From Candidatus Omnitrophota bacterium (lineage in GTDB: Bacteria; Omnitrophota; Gorgyraeia; Gygaellales; JAHJCI01), in assembly GCA_016783355.1 (NCBI GenBank), contig JADHWR010000050.1, positions 1 to 8,454 of the forward strand: a DNA stretch of 8,454 nucleotides, in the 5' to 3' direction. A program made the translations under genes and the position numbers. The notes beneath the pieces are model-generated. The model saw only the letters and a list, made by a program, of their open reading frames with translations. It had not been told where the DNA came from and searched no databases. Of this stretch, positions 1 through 4,882 are shown in pieces; position 1 is the stretch's first letter, and every line of letters starts with the position of its first letter.

Positions 1-41
1 GGTCGAATTGATCCCGCAGCTTAAACTAAAATTATCGAAGA

Positions 42-107
42 CCCTTCTGAATTTCGAAGAAATTCTGAAGGACTAGTCCTGCCAAATTGCTTCGCAATTT
101 CGCAGGG
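42..107. repeat. 66-nt hairpin insert inside family A copy 1
   Basis: This sequence is present in copy 1 and absent from copy 2, where GAAGA runs straight into GAATTTTAG. It contains an imperfect hairpin CTTCTGAATTT/AAATTCTGAAG, the perfect palindrome GGACTAGTCC (70-79), and a strong hairpin at 78-106 with 13-nt arms (CCTGCCAAATTGC and GCAATTTCGCAGG), a 3-nt loop and one mismatch. No clear target duplication was seen. Confidence 0.7.
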
Positions 108-112
108 GAATT

Positions 113-160
113 TTAGACCCTTCCTTTAAAGGAATTAGGAGGGTCTATCCTTTAGGATTA
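113..160. repeat. Family C palindromic element, copy 1, with TTA flanks
   Basis: The 42-nt core at 116-157 begins GACCCTTCCTTTAAAGG, returns as AGGAGGGTC and ends in the small hairpin TCCTTTAGGA. It has TTA on each side (113-115 and 158-160). The sister repeat at 334-420 has a single TTA at this point, in AATTTTAGTTTG, so the second TTA is best read as a target duplication. Related cores lie at 161-204 and 1929-1971. Confidence 0.75.
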
Positions 161-207
161 GGCCCTTCCTTTAAAAGGTATTAGGAAGGCCTATCCTTGT
201 AGGATTA
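161..207. repeat. Family C palindromic element, copy 2, in tandem with copy 1
   Basis: The 44-nt core at 161-204 begins GGCCCTTCCTTTAAAAGG, returns as AGGAAGGCC and ends TCCTTGTAGGA. It shares the TTA at 158-160 with its neighbour and is followed by TTA at 205-207. The outer arms differ from copy 1 on both sides together (GGCC/GGCC here, GACC/GGTC there), so pairing is kept. This suggests a second insertion into the same TTA, or a tandem duplication. Confidence 0.72.
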
Positions 208-245
208 GTTTGTTTAAGCAAGGGATATATACCTTCAATGAGACC

Positions 246-331
246 ACAACTTATGGAACCCAAAGGGTGAACATAATCCTTCGATTTCACTCAGGATTAT
301 GTCCTGAGCGTAGTCGAAGGACATAAGTTGT
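246..331. repeat. Composite hairpin with two inner hairpins
   Basis: The outer arms ACAACTTATG (246-255) and CATAAGTTGT (322-331) are perfect complements. Between them lie ATAATCC...GGATTAT and GTCC...GGAC. The second contains CCTGAGCGTAGTCGAAGG, a motif that recalls intergenic repeats common in environmental genomes (from memory). The block joins the two family A copies. Confidence 0.7.
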
Positions 332-333
332 CT

Positions 334-420
334 GGTCGAATTGATCCCGCAGCTTAAACTAAAATTATCGAAGAGAATTTTAGTTTGTTTAAGCAAGGGA
401 TATATACCTTCAATGAGACC
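334..420. repeat. Palindromic repeat family A, copy 2, uninterrupted
   Basis: An 87-nt unit running from GGTCGAATTGATCCCGC to AATGAGACC. Apart from the inserts it matches copy 1. It holds both empty sites: GAAGA|GAATTTTAG for the 66-nt insert and TTTTA|GTTTG for the tandem family C elements. A further GGTCGAATT at 447-455 looks like the start of a third, partial unit. Confidence 0.85.
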
Positions 421-444
421 ACCCTTGATGAGCTCATCAAGGGT
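421..444. repeat. Perfect 24-nt palindrome
   Basis: ACCCTTGATGAG is followed directly by its reverse complement CTCATCAAGGGT. It follows family A copy 2. Its ACCCTT...AAGGGT ends are shared with the hairpin at 458-484. No coding role is seen. Confidence 0.8.
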
Positions 445-457
445 ATGGTCGAATTAA

Positions 458-484
458 ACCCTTGACATCTCCGATGTCAAGGGT
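458..484. repeat. Perfect 12-bp hairpin downstream of the permease gene
   Basis: The arms ACCCTTGACATC and GATGTCAAGGGT enclose a 3-nt loop (470-472). On the minus strand it lies about 50 nt past the permease stop and is followed by TTTAATTC. It could end transcription, but the T run is too short for a confident terminator call, and it fits the palindromic repeats of this region equally well. Confidence 0.55.
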
Positions 485-539
485 CAAGTTCAGACAAAGA
501 CTTACGAGCGCTTCGCTCCGTAAGCCTTGTCTTCACTTG
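485..539 (-). terminator. Large hairpin overlapping the permease stop codon; possible terminator
   Basis: Nested arms pair CAAGT/ACTTG, GACAA/TTGTC and CTTACG/CGTAAG around a GAGCG/CGCTC-type tip. The permease stop (TGA on the minus strand, 533-535) and its last lysine codon lie in one arm, so the hairpin would form at the mRNA 3' end. It has no U tract, so it may instead be a repeat that captured the gene end or that protects the transcript. Confidence 0.4.
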
Positions 540-1855
540 AGAAAGATGTAGCGAAGAAGAAATAAAAAAGCAAATAAATAAATAATCCAATGAACCTCTT
601 TAAATCTTCCACTGACTAATTTTAAGAACGCGTAAGAAATAAATCCGAAGGCAATGCCTTCGGTAATGCTGAAGGTAAATGCCATGGTGGTTAAGGTTAA
701 AAAGCAAGGAATCGCCTCAGTATAATCATTCCATTGAACCTTCACCACATTTTTAAGCATAATGCAGCCAACAATGATTAACGCAGGCGCAATTATCGGA
801 TAAAGGGTCAAGCCTGCCTCGGTAGCATATCCACCGCCAATCATCTTTACCACAGGGAAAAAGAATATAGAAAGCAAAAATAATAAAGCAGTAACTAAAT
901 TACTCAATCCGGTTCTTGCACCCTGCGAGATGCCGGTCGCGCTCTCAATATAACTTGTCACTGTTGATGTCCCTAAGCACGTTCCCGCAACTGTGCCCAA
1001 GGCATCGGAAAGAAGTGCCCTGCGCGCCCGAGGTAGCTTGCCTTCCTTGATAAACCCACCCTCTTGCCCTACGCCAATCAAAGTGCCTACAGTATCAAAT
1101 AAATCAAGAAAGAATAGAATAAATATAACCGGGAGTATCTTTAGGGTTAAGGCGCTGGAAATATCTAATTTAAACAATGTGGGGTTGATGCTCGGCGGAA
1201 GGCTAACTAAACCGGCAAATTTAACAATACCCATCAGCCAACCAATGAATGCAGAAATTATTATTCCGATCAATATCGCTCCCTTTATCTTCTTAACGAT
1301 CATTATCGAGATAATAATAATTCCTAATATAGAAAGAATTACTGGCTGACTTCTTAAATTGCCTAAACCAATAAGTGTTCCGGGATTGGCAACAACAATC
1401 CCTGACCATTCAAAGCCGATGAGGGCAATCAACAAGCCAATCCCTACGGCAATTGCATTCTTTAATGAACTAGGAACAGCATTCAGGAGCATCGCGCGCA
1501 GGCCGAAAAGCGCAAGAATCACAAAGACAAAACCAGAGATAAAATTTGCTCCCAGGGCAACCTGCCAAGGAACGCCTAAGGCTAAACAGATTCCAAAAAC
1601 AAAATAGAAATTATGCCCCATTGCCGGAGCAAGGGCAATGGGATAATTTGCCAAGAAGGCCATTAAAATCGTAGCCAAGGCAGAAGCCAAACAAGTAGCC
1701 AACATCACCGCACCAAAATCCATGCCCGCCTGAGACAGCACTGCTGGTTGAACAAAGATTATATAGGACATGGTCATAAAGGTAGTAATCCCACCGATTA
1801 TCTCTGTGCGGATATTTGTGCCTGTCTGCTTTAATTTAAATAGTCTATTCAGCAT
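533..1855 (-). CDS. NCS2 family purine permease (AzgA/PbuG type)
   Basis: A 440-residue inner-membrane protein of the nucleobase:cation symporter-2 family, AzgA branch, whose known members import adenine, guanine or hypoxanthine with protons. The N-terminus (LFKLKQTGTNIRTEIIGGITTF) matches the family start, which supports ATG at 1855. Visible signatures are ANYPIALAPAMGHN (about 69-82; many relatives have APGMGLN), DLFDTVGTLIGV (251-262) and GTSTVTSYIES (295-305), with hydrophobic helices throughout, consistent with 12-14 membrane segments. The length is normal for the branch. No good Shine-Dalgarno sequence precedes the ATG, and the upstream 155 bp is a repeat array, so its promoter is unclear; it may be read through from queH. 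The exact substrate cannot be told from sequence, and the GH in APAMGHN makes assignment to a named transporter unsafe. Confidence 0.93.
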   Translation of the reverse strand: MLNRLFKLKQTGTNIRTEIIGGITTFMTMSYIIFVQPAVLSQAGMDFGAVMLATCLASALATILMAFLANYPIALAPAMGHNFYFVFGICLALGVPWQVALGANFISGFVFVILALFGLRAMLLNAVPSSLKNAIAVGIGLLIALIGFEWSGIVVANPGTLIGLGNLRSQPVILSILGIIIISIMIVKKIKGAILIGIIISAFIGWLMGIVKFAGLVSLPPSINPTLFKLDISSALTLKILPVIFILFFLDLFDTVGTLIGVGQEGGFIKEGKLPRARRALLSDALGTVAGTCLGTSTVTSYIESATGISQGARTGLSNLVTALLFLLSIFFFPVVKMIGGGYATEAGLTLYPIIAPALIIVGCIMLKNVVKVQWNDYTEAIPCFLTLTTMAFTFSITEGIAFGFISYAFLKLVSGRFKEVHWIIYLFAFLFLLRYIFLK

Positions 1856-1887
1856 TGTTATAATTTTAACGCAGATTCTCGCAAATC

Positions 1888-1907
1888 CCTGCCTGCCGGC
1901 AGGCAGG
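1888..1907. repeat. 20-nt perfect palindrome CCTGCCTGCCGGCAGGCAGG
   Basis: A perfectly self-complementary, G+C-rich 20-mer inside an A+T-rich stretch, set between two ACGCAGAT units. This palindrome is familiar from candidate-phylum genomes (recalled, not searched) and is probably another small inserted repeat. Confidence 0.85.
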
Positions 1908-1916
1908 CAACGCAGA

Positions 1917-1999
1917 TTTACCCCGTTAGACCCTTCCTTTAAAAGGAATGAGGAAGGTCTACCCTTTAGGGTTAGAAAATTCTTTTCTAACGGGGTTTA
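1917..1999. repeat. Family B palindromic element, copy 1 (CCCCGTTAG...CTAACGGGG, TTTA flanks)
   Basis: The core at 1921-1995 has TTTA on both sides (1917-1920 and 1996-1999) in direct orientation, as a target duplication would be. Removing core and one TTTA restores AACGCAGATTTACGCAGATG, a regular stretch of the host array. The core carries a family C element; without it, a 29-nt hairpin remains with perfect 13-bp arms (CCCCGTTAGAAAA/TTTTCTAACGGGG) and loop TTC. Confidence 0.85.
1926..1974. repeat. Family C palindromic element, copy 3, nested in family B
   Basis: The core at 1929-1971 begins GACCCTTCCTTTAAAAGG, returns as AGGAAGGTC and ends ACCCTTTAGGG. TTA lies on both sides (1926-1928 and 1972-1974). 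Excising it with one TTA leaves a perfect family B hairpin, so it entered after the B element was formed. Confidence 0.82.
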
Positions 2000-2010
2000 C
2001 GCAGATGTTT

Positions 2011-2571
2011 TTATCTGCGGCCATCTGTGTGTGATCTGCGTTTATCTGCGTTCAAGCTATATACACAACCACAGTAATTTTGTCGATATAGATTATACCT
2101 CTGAGCAATCTCAATGGCAAGCCTAAAACCATCCTTCTTTTTAAAATCGCAGGCAAGGAATTCCGAAGGACCTACTGCCTTACCTATACTATTAATTACT
2201 GCTGTATTCTTATGCGGGCTGACCGTAAGGGTAGTAGTAAATTTGGCTATATTTAATTCCTTTGCCTTATTATATGCTTGCTCGAGCCGCATCTTGAAGC
2301 AAGCTGCGCATCGATGTCCGCCCTCTGGCTCATTTTCTAAGCCTTCGGTTAACTGGAGCCAATTATCGCAATCATAGGCGCCTTTGATTAACTCAAAGCC
2401 AAGGTTATGCGCCATCTGATCAACTGCCCTTAATCGCCGCTGATATTCCTCCTCAGGATGAATATTAGGATTATAAAAGAATCCTAAGGGCGTAAATCCT
2501 TCTTCTCTTAGCCTTTGAACAACTAAGCCTGCACATACACCGCAACAAATATGTAAAAGTATTGCGTTCAT
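2011..2571 (-). CDS. queH: Epoxyqueuosine reductase QueH (DUF208 family)
   Basis: QueH reduces epoxyqueuosine to queuosine in tRNA, the last step of queuosine synthesis, and is unrelated in sequence to QueG. The 186-residue product shows LLHICCGVCA at the N-terminus (C9, C10, C13), FYNPNIHPEEEYQRR (32-46), HRCAACFKMRL (C88, C91), TVSPHKN (116-122) and YCGCVYS (C167, C169). These are the conserved cysteines expected for its iron-sulfur and redox chemistry in the cytoplasm. The last 13 residues (174-186) and the stop codon are encoded by the ACGCAGAT array, so the tail is probably acquired. The start ATG at 2571 gives the family N-terminus; a purine-rich AAAGGGAGGG lies rather far upstream. A TATAAT on this strand (2609-2604) could be a -10 box but has no convincing -35. 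It lies 67 bp after the flavin reductase gene and may share its transcript. Confidence 0.92.
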   Translation of the reverse strand: MNAILLHICCGVCAGLVVQRLREEGFTPLGFFYNPNIHPEEEYQRRLRAVDQMAHNLGFELIKGAYDCDNWLQLTEGLENEPEGGHRCAACFKMRLEQAYNKAKELNIAKFTTTLTVSPHKNTAVINSIGKAVGPSEFLACDFKKKDGFRLAIEIAQRYNLYRQNYCGCVYSLNADKRRSHTDGRR

Positions 2572-2586
2572 TTAATGAGCAGAAGA

Positions 2587-2637
2587 TCCCTCCCTTTCTT
2601 ACCATTATACTCAGGCTGCCTTGTTGAAAGGGCGGGA
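2587..2637. repeat. 12-bp inverted repeat between flavin reductase and queH
   Basis: TCCCTCCCTTTC (2587-2598) and GAAAGGGCGGGA (2626-2637) pair with one mismatch across a 27-nt loop. It nearly fills the 67-bp gap and, on the minus strand, holds TATAAT in the loop and the queH purine-rich upstream stretch in one arm. It could be an attenuator-like hairpin, a weak terminator or another repeat; the sequence does not decide. Confidence 0.45.
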
Positions 2638-2638
2638 T

Positions 2639-3184
2639 TCATTTGACCTTAATCATCTTATCTGAACTAGTAAAGAAAATACCCCCCAAATGATAGATTA
2701 GTCTTATTTTATCTACATCCCAGGCTTGGTCAAATAGATTCTCTTCTGCCTGAGCATAGATTATTTCTCCAACAAACAACTTATGATCGCCGAATTCACG
2801 AATGTCCCTTAGATAACACTCCAAATTACCCATGCATTCAGAAATCAAGGGGGCGTTAATCAAGCGGTGGGCTTTAATTGGGGTTAATTCTGTTTCCTTA
2901 AACTTGTCCGTATCCCTACCAGAGACCTTACCGCAAAAAACCACCTTTTCTAATAGATTGACGTCGGGAATATTAATAACAAACTCCTCGGATTTTTCTA
3001 CCAACTCGCAGGAAAAATGGGATTTGGCAATGCTAATTCCCACCAAGGGTGGCTTGTGGGATAAGGGCGTCTTCCAGGCAAGGGTAATAATATTACTTCT
3101 ATCCTTATAAGCGGAAGTGGCTAAAATTACGTTCCCGCTACTTAAAAGACGCGTCGCTCTCTCTTGAGAAATTTCTACTTTCAT
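2639..3184 (-). CDS. Flavin reductase family protein (flavoredoxin-like, FMN-binding)
   Basis: A 181-residue cytoplasmic protein of the flavin reductase-like FMN-binding split-barrel family (DIM6/NTAB, COG1853), which includes flavoredoxins and NAD(P)H:flavin oxidoreductases. Seen are GNVILATS (17-24), RSNIITLAWKTPLSHKPPLVGISI (29-52; the conserved flavin-binding segment), EEFVINIP (66-73) and CGKVSGRDTDKF (84-95), a hallmark of the flavoredoxin-like branch. The frame opens 16 codons earlier at 3232, but ATG at 3184 is preferred: it follows GAGGGGGGAGAAG at good distance, and the family begins at this point. It lies 80 bp after the integrase stop on the same strand; the gap holds TTAATG repeats and no strong promoter. 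The electron donor and acceptor cannot be told from sequence. Confidence 0.88.
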   Translation of the reverse strand: MKVEISQERATRLLSSGNVILATSAYKDRSNIITLAWKTPLSHKPPLVGISIAKSHFSCELVEKSEEFVINIPDVNLLEKVVFCGKVSGRDTDKFKETELTPIKAHRLINAPLISECMGNLECYLRDIREFGDHKLFVGEIIYAQAEENLFDQAWDVDKIRLIYHLGGIFFTSSDKMIKVK

Positions 3185-3264
3185 CTTCTCCCCCCTCGTT
3201 AATGTTAATGTTAAGAGACACACTTTTTGCAAATCACCCCGTACCTTTTAAATATTCAAAGATA

Positions 3265-4692
3265 TCAAAAAGTCGGGAAGTTTTTCGGCCCCTCATCTAT
3301 ATAAAAATTGTCAAGCGGACTTTTGGGGACATTCGACATATCTCTTAACACATGAGTATACACCATTGTTGTTTCAATATTTTTATGACCCAGAAGTTCT
3401 TGAATTTCTCTTATATTAACCCCATTCATTAAAAGATGGGTGGCAAAGCTGTGTCTTAAAGTATGAACGCTTGCGTGTTTAGCGATACCTGCTTTTCTTG
3501 TTGCATTTTTCACAGTCTTCTGTATCGAGCTTGGGTGAATATGGTGACGGCGAATCTTTCCGCTTCTTGGATCAACAGATAAGGCTCTTGCTGGAAAAAC
3601 ATACTGCCATCCCCATTCTTTAGCCGCATGGGAATATTTACGCTCCAGGGCATCGGGTAAATATGTTTCTCCATATCCACCTGCAAGATCTTCCTCATGT
3701 AATTTTCTCACTTTCTCCATATGTTTTTGTAAAGGCCTCTTAAGATACACCGGCAGCATAGTTATCCTATCCTTATCTCCTTTACCGTTTCTTATAATGA
3801 TTAGGTCATTATCAAAATCAATATCTTTTATGCGTAATCGGGCAACTTCCATTAAGCGTAACCCTGAACCATATAGCAACTGAACTATAAGCGAGTTTTT
3901 CTCATCTATATTTTTAAATAATTTCTTTACCTCTTCAACGGTTAACACCCCGGGTAGTTTTAGCCCTCGCTTTGCTCTCACTGTTTTATCTAACTCCTTA
4001 ACTTCAATCTTAAGCACATCTCTTAACAAAAATAAAAGGGCATTAAATGCTTGATTTTGAGTAGAAGAAGATACACGAAGTTTAATCGCAAGATGGGTAA
4101 GATAATCCCTTACATCGGAAGAATTTAAGGCTTGAGGAGAAATTTTTTTATTTTTCACCCTGGTAAGATAATGGAAAAAACGCTTTGCCCAATCAAGATA
4201 TGTGCGTTCGGTACTGAAAGAATAATGTTTAACGCGTATAGCTTCGCGCATTCTGTTTATAATATGGGATTTTTCTAAACTAAGATTTTTTACCCCGTTA
4301 GAGAAAGCCACCGATTTTAATCGGTGGTCATTACCGCTTAAAGCTGACGGTGGTTTAAAGCCACCGTCAGCGCAAGCCGAAAGAGTTCGAAGTTCTCTAA
4401 CGGGGTTTACTGAAGAATCAATATAAAAATCTATGCTATTGTGGTTAAGGAAGTCTTTTACATACAATTTAATTGCTCGCTCAGCCTGGTTTATTTTCCA
4501 ATCATTGATTTTCTCTACGCGAAGGCTATTAAGAAATTTATCGACTCTTGCTTTAGGAGATAAGTTTGCATGGTTATTGGAAAAAGCCAAAAATTTACTC
4601 ACCCAATAAGCGTAAAAAGACACATTTTTAGTAGGAACCGACTTACGTGACATCACAAACTGCTGAAACTGAGGCAACGCTTCTTCTAACAT
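3265..4692 (-). CDS. intI: Integron integrase (IntI), with in-frame palindromic insertion
   Basis: A tyrosine recombinase that inserts and excises cassettes at attI and attC. All catalytic residues are present: R279 (GSGLRLMEV), K304 (GKGDKDR), H410 and R413 (HTLRHSF), H436 (LLGHKNIETTM) and Y445. The integron-specific extra segment lies at about 340-375 (YLPDALERKYSHAAKEWGWQ, then DPRSGKIRRHHI). Residues 1-90 are the N-terminal extension of the long-form integron integrases of environmental bacteria; the core-binding domain begins near 141 (INRMREAIRVKHYS). Residues 96-134 are encoded by an inserted family B element: removing its 113 bp and one TTTA restores ...DSSV-KNLSLEK... and a 436-residue protein, close to the usual long-form size. 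The element lies in the linker between the extension and core-binding domain, so activity may be kept. ATG at 4692 follows a weak AGGCAGGG. The gene is divergent from its cassettes. Confidence 0.95.
   Translation of the reverse strand: MLEEALPQFQQFVMSRKSVPTKNVSFYAYWVSKFLAFSNNHANLSPKARVDKFLNSLRVEKINDWKINQAERAIKLYVKDFLNHNSIDFYIDSSVNPVRELRTLSACADGGFKPPSALSGNDHRLKSVAFSNGVKNLSLEKSHIINRMREAIRVKHYSFSTERTYLDWAKRFFHYLTRVKNKKISPQALNSSDVRDYLTHLAIKLRVSSSTQNQAFNALLFLLRDVLKIEVKELDKTVRAKRGLKLPGVLTVEEVKKLFKNIDEKNSLIVQLLYGSGLRLMEVARLRIKDIDFDNDLIIIRNGKGDKDRITMLPVYLKRPLQKHMEKVRKLHEEDLAGGYGETYLPDALERKYSHAAKEWGWQYVFPARALSVDPRSGKIRRHHIHPSSIQKTVKNATRKAGIAKHASVHTLRHSFATHLLMNGVNIREIQELLGHKNIETTMVYTHVLRDMSNVPKSPLDNFYIDEGPKNFPTF
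4289..4409. repeat. Family B palindromic element, copy 2, in frame inside intI
   Basis: The 113-bp core (4293-4405) has perfect 13-bp outer arms, CCCCGTTAGAGAA and TTCTCTAACGGGG, with direct TTTA on both sides (4289-4292 and 4406-4409). Its interior holds two hairpins: the perfect palindrome CCACCGATTTTAATCGGTGG (4308-4327) and a 29-nt near-perfect one at 4343-4371 (GCTGACGGTGG...CCACCGTCAGC). The arms differ from copy 1 at one paired position, changed on both sides (AAAA/TTTT versus GAGAA/TTCTC), so pairing is kept. 113+4 is 117, exactly 39 codons, without a stop. Confidence 0.88.
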
Positions 4693-4739
4693 AAAATTCC
4701 CTGCCTTGCTAAAATTCCCATACTATATAGAATCCGCAT

Positions 4740-4778
4740 TTCTTGATATTATAAAGAAATTATAGAATCTATCAAGAA
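4740..4778. promoter_or_regulatory. 9-bp inverted repeat spanning the integrase promoter; candidate operator
   Basis: TTCTTGATA (4740-4748) and TATCAAGAA (4770-4778) are perfect inverted copies 21 nt apart. They overlap the predicted -10 and -35 boxes of the integrase promoter, where a bound repressor would block it. No LexA-type box is evident here, although many intI genes are SOS-controlled. TATAGAATC also occurs twice nearby (4726-4734 and 4761-4769). Confidence 0.45.
4748..4775 (-). promoter_or_regulatory. Predicted integrase promoter (PintI)
   Basis: On the minus strand, TTGATA (4775-4770) and TATAAT (4753-4748) are separated by 16 nt, a near-consensus housekeeping-sigma promoter. Transcription would start near 4741, leaving a leader of about 49 nt before the intI ATG. 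Confidence 0.62.
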
Positions 4779-4783
4779 TTATT

Positions 4784-4812
4784 TTGACATCCGAGGAGAA
4801 ATATGCAATAAT
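4784..4812 (+). promoter_or_regulatory. Predicted cassette promoter (Pc)
   Basis: TTGACA (4784-4789), a 17-nt spacer and AATAAT (4807-4812; five of six consensus bases) point toward the cassettes. Transcription would start near 4819, upstream of the attI junction at 4876, as expected for an integron promoter that drives whichever cassette is first. Confidence 0.7.
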
Positions 4813-4875
4813 TCAGTTGGTTTCACTGGAAAACGTTAGAAGCGACTAAATAAATATAGAGTCCATATATTAATT

Positions 4876-4882
4876 GTTAGAT
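4876..4882 (+). other. attI-cassette junction core site GTTAGAT
   Basis: GTTAGAT fits the integron core GTTRRRY, with exchange expected after the G. It marks the attI boundary and the start of cassette 1. Its complement ATCTAAC is exactly the first core box of attC1 (5575-5581), as required if both came from one circular cassette. The rest of attI lies in 4693-4875 but its extent cannot be fixed by eye. A similar GTTAGAA at 4835-4841 is an alternative core. Confidence 0.75.

Larger units (their letters stand above)
1..245. repeat. Palindromic repeat family A, copy 1, interrupted by nested insertions
   Basis: This copy starts GGTCGAATTGATCCC at or before the window edge and ends ATGAGACC. It matches the 87-nt copy at 334-420 on both sides of extra sequence. 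The arms GCTTAAAC/GTTTAAGC and CTAAAATT/AATTTTAG pair, so the unit folds as one hairpin with a small bulge. Relative to copy 2 it carries 158 extra nt: 66 nt at 42-107, 45 nt at 113-160 counted with one TTA, and 47 nt at 161-207. 66+45+47 equals 245 minus 87, so the insertions explain the whole length difference. No gene is seen in 1-532. Confidence 0.85.
1868..2053. repeat. ACGCAGAT/ATCTGCG repeat array between permease and queH
   Basis: Direct ACGCAGAT units at 1869-1876, 1910-1917 and 1999-2006 face inverted units ATCTGCGG (2013-2020), ATCTGTGT (2023-2030), ATCTGCGT (2034-2041) and ATCTGCGT (2044-2051), so the block can fold on itself. It is interrupted by a 20-nt palindrome and a family B element. 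It fills the queH-permease gap and runs into the queH 3' end. Similar ATCTGCGTT-type arrays recur in environmental genomes (recalled, not searched). Confidence 0.85.

Noticed and set aside
1..532. A tRNA or structured regulatory RNA in the leading non-coding region
   Set aside because: The stems are all explained by palindromic repeats; no cloverleaf, CCA end or known riboswitch core is visible.
993..1607. Two plus-strand open frames (993-1349 and 1359-1607) opposite the permease
   Set aside because: They are antisense to a clear membrane transporter, have low-complexity Pro/Ile/Lys-rich translations and no ribosome-binding sites.
1868..2053. CRISPR-like array
   Set aside because: Units are only about 8 nt, occur in both orientations and lack regular unique spacers or cas genes.
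1770..2126. Plus-strand open frame of 118 codons
   Set aside because: It runs through the palindromic repeats and the ends of two minus-strand genes; the product resembles no family.
2114..3110. Plus-strand frames opposite queH (2114-2377) and the flavin reductase (2832-3110)
   Set aside because: These are shadows of well-supported minus-strand genes.
4684..4841. TTCTAAC at the intI start (4684-4690) as partner of GTTAGAA at 4835, suggesting an attC across the promoter region
   Set aside because: The intI match is simply the ATG TTA GAA start codons, there are no inner pairing boxes, and the span is the promoter region.
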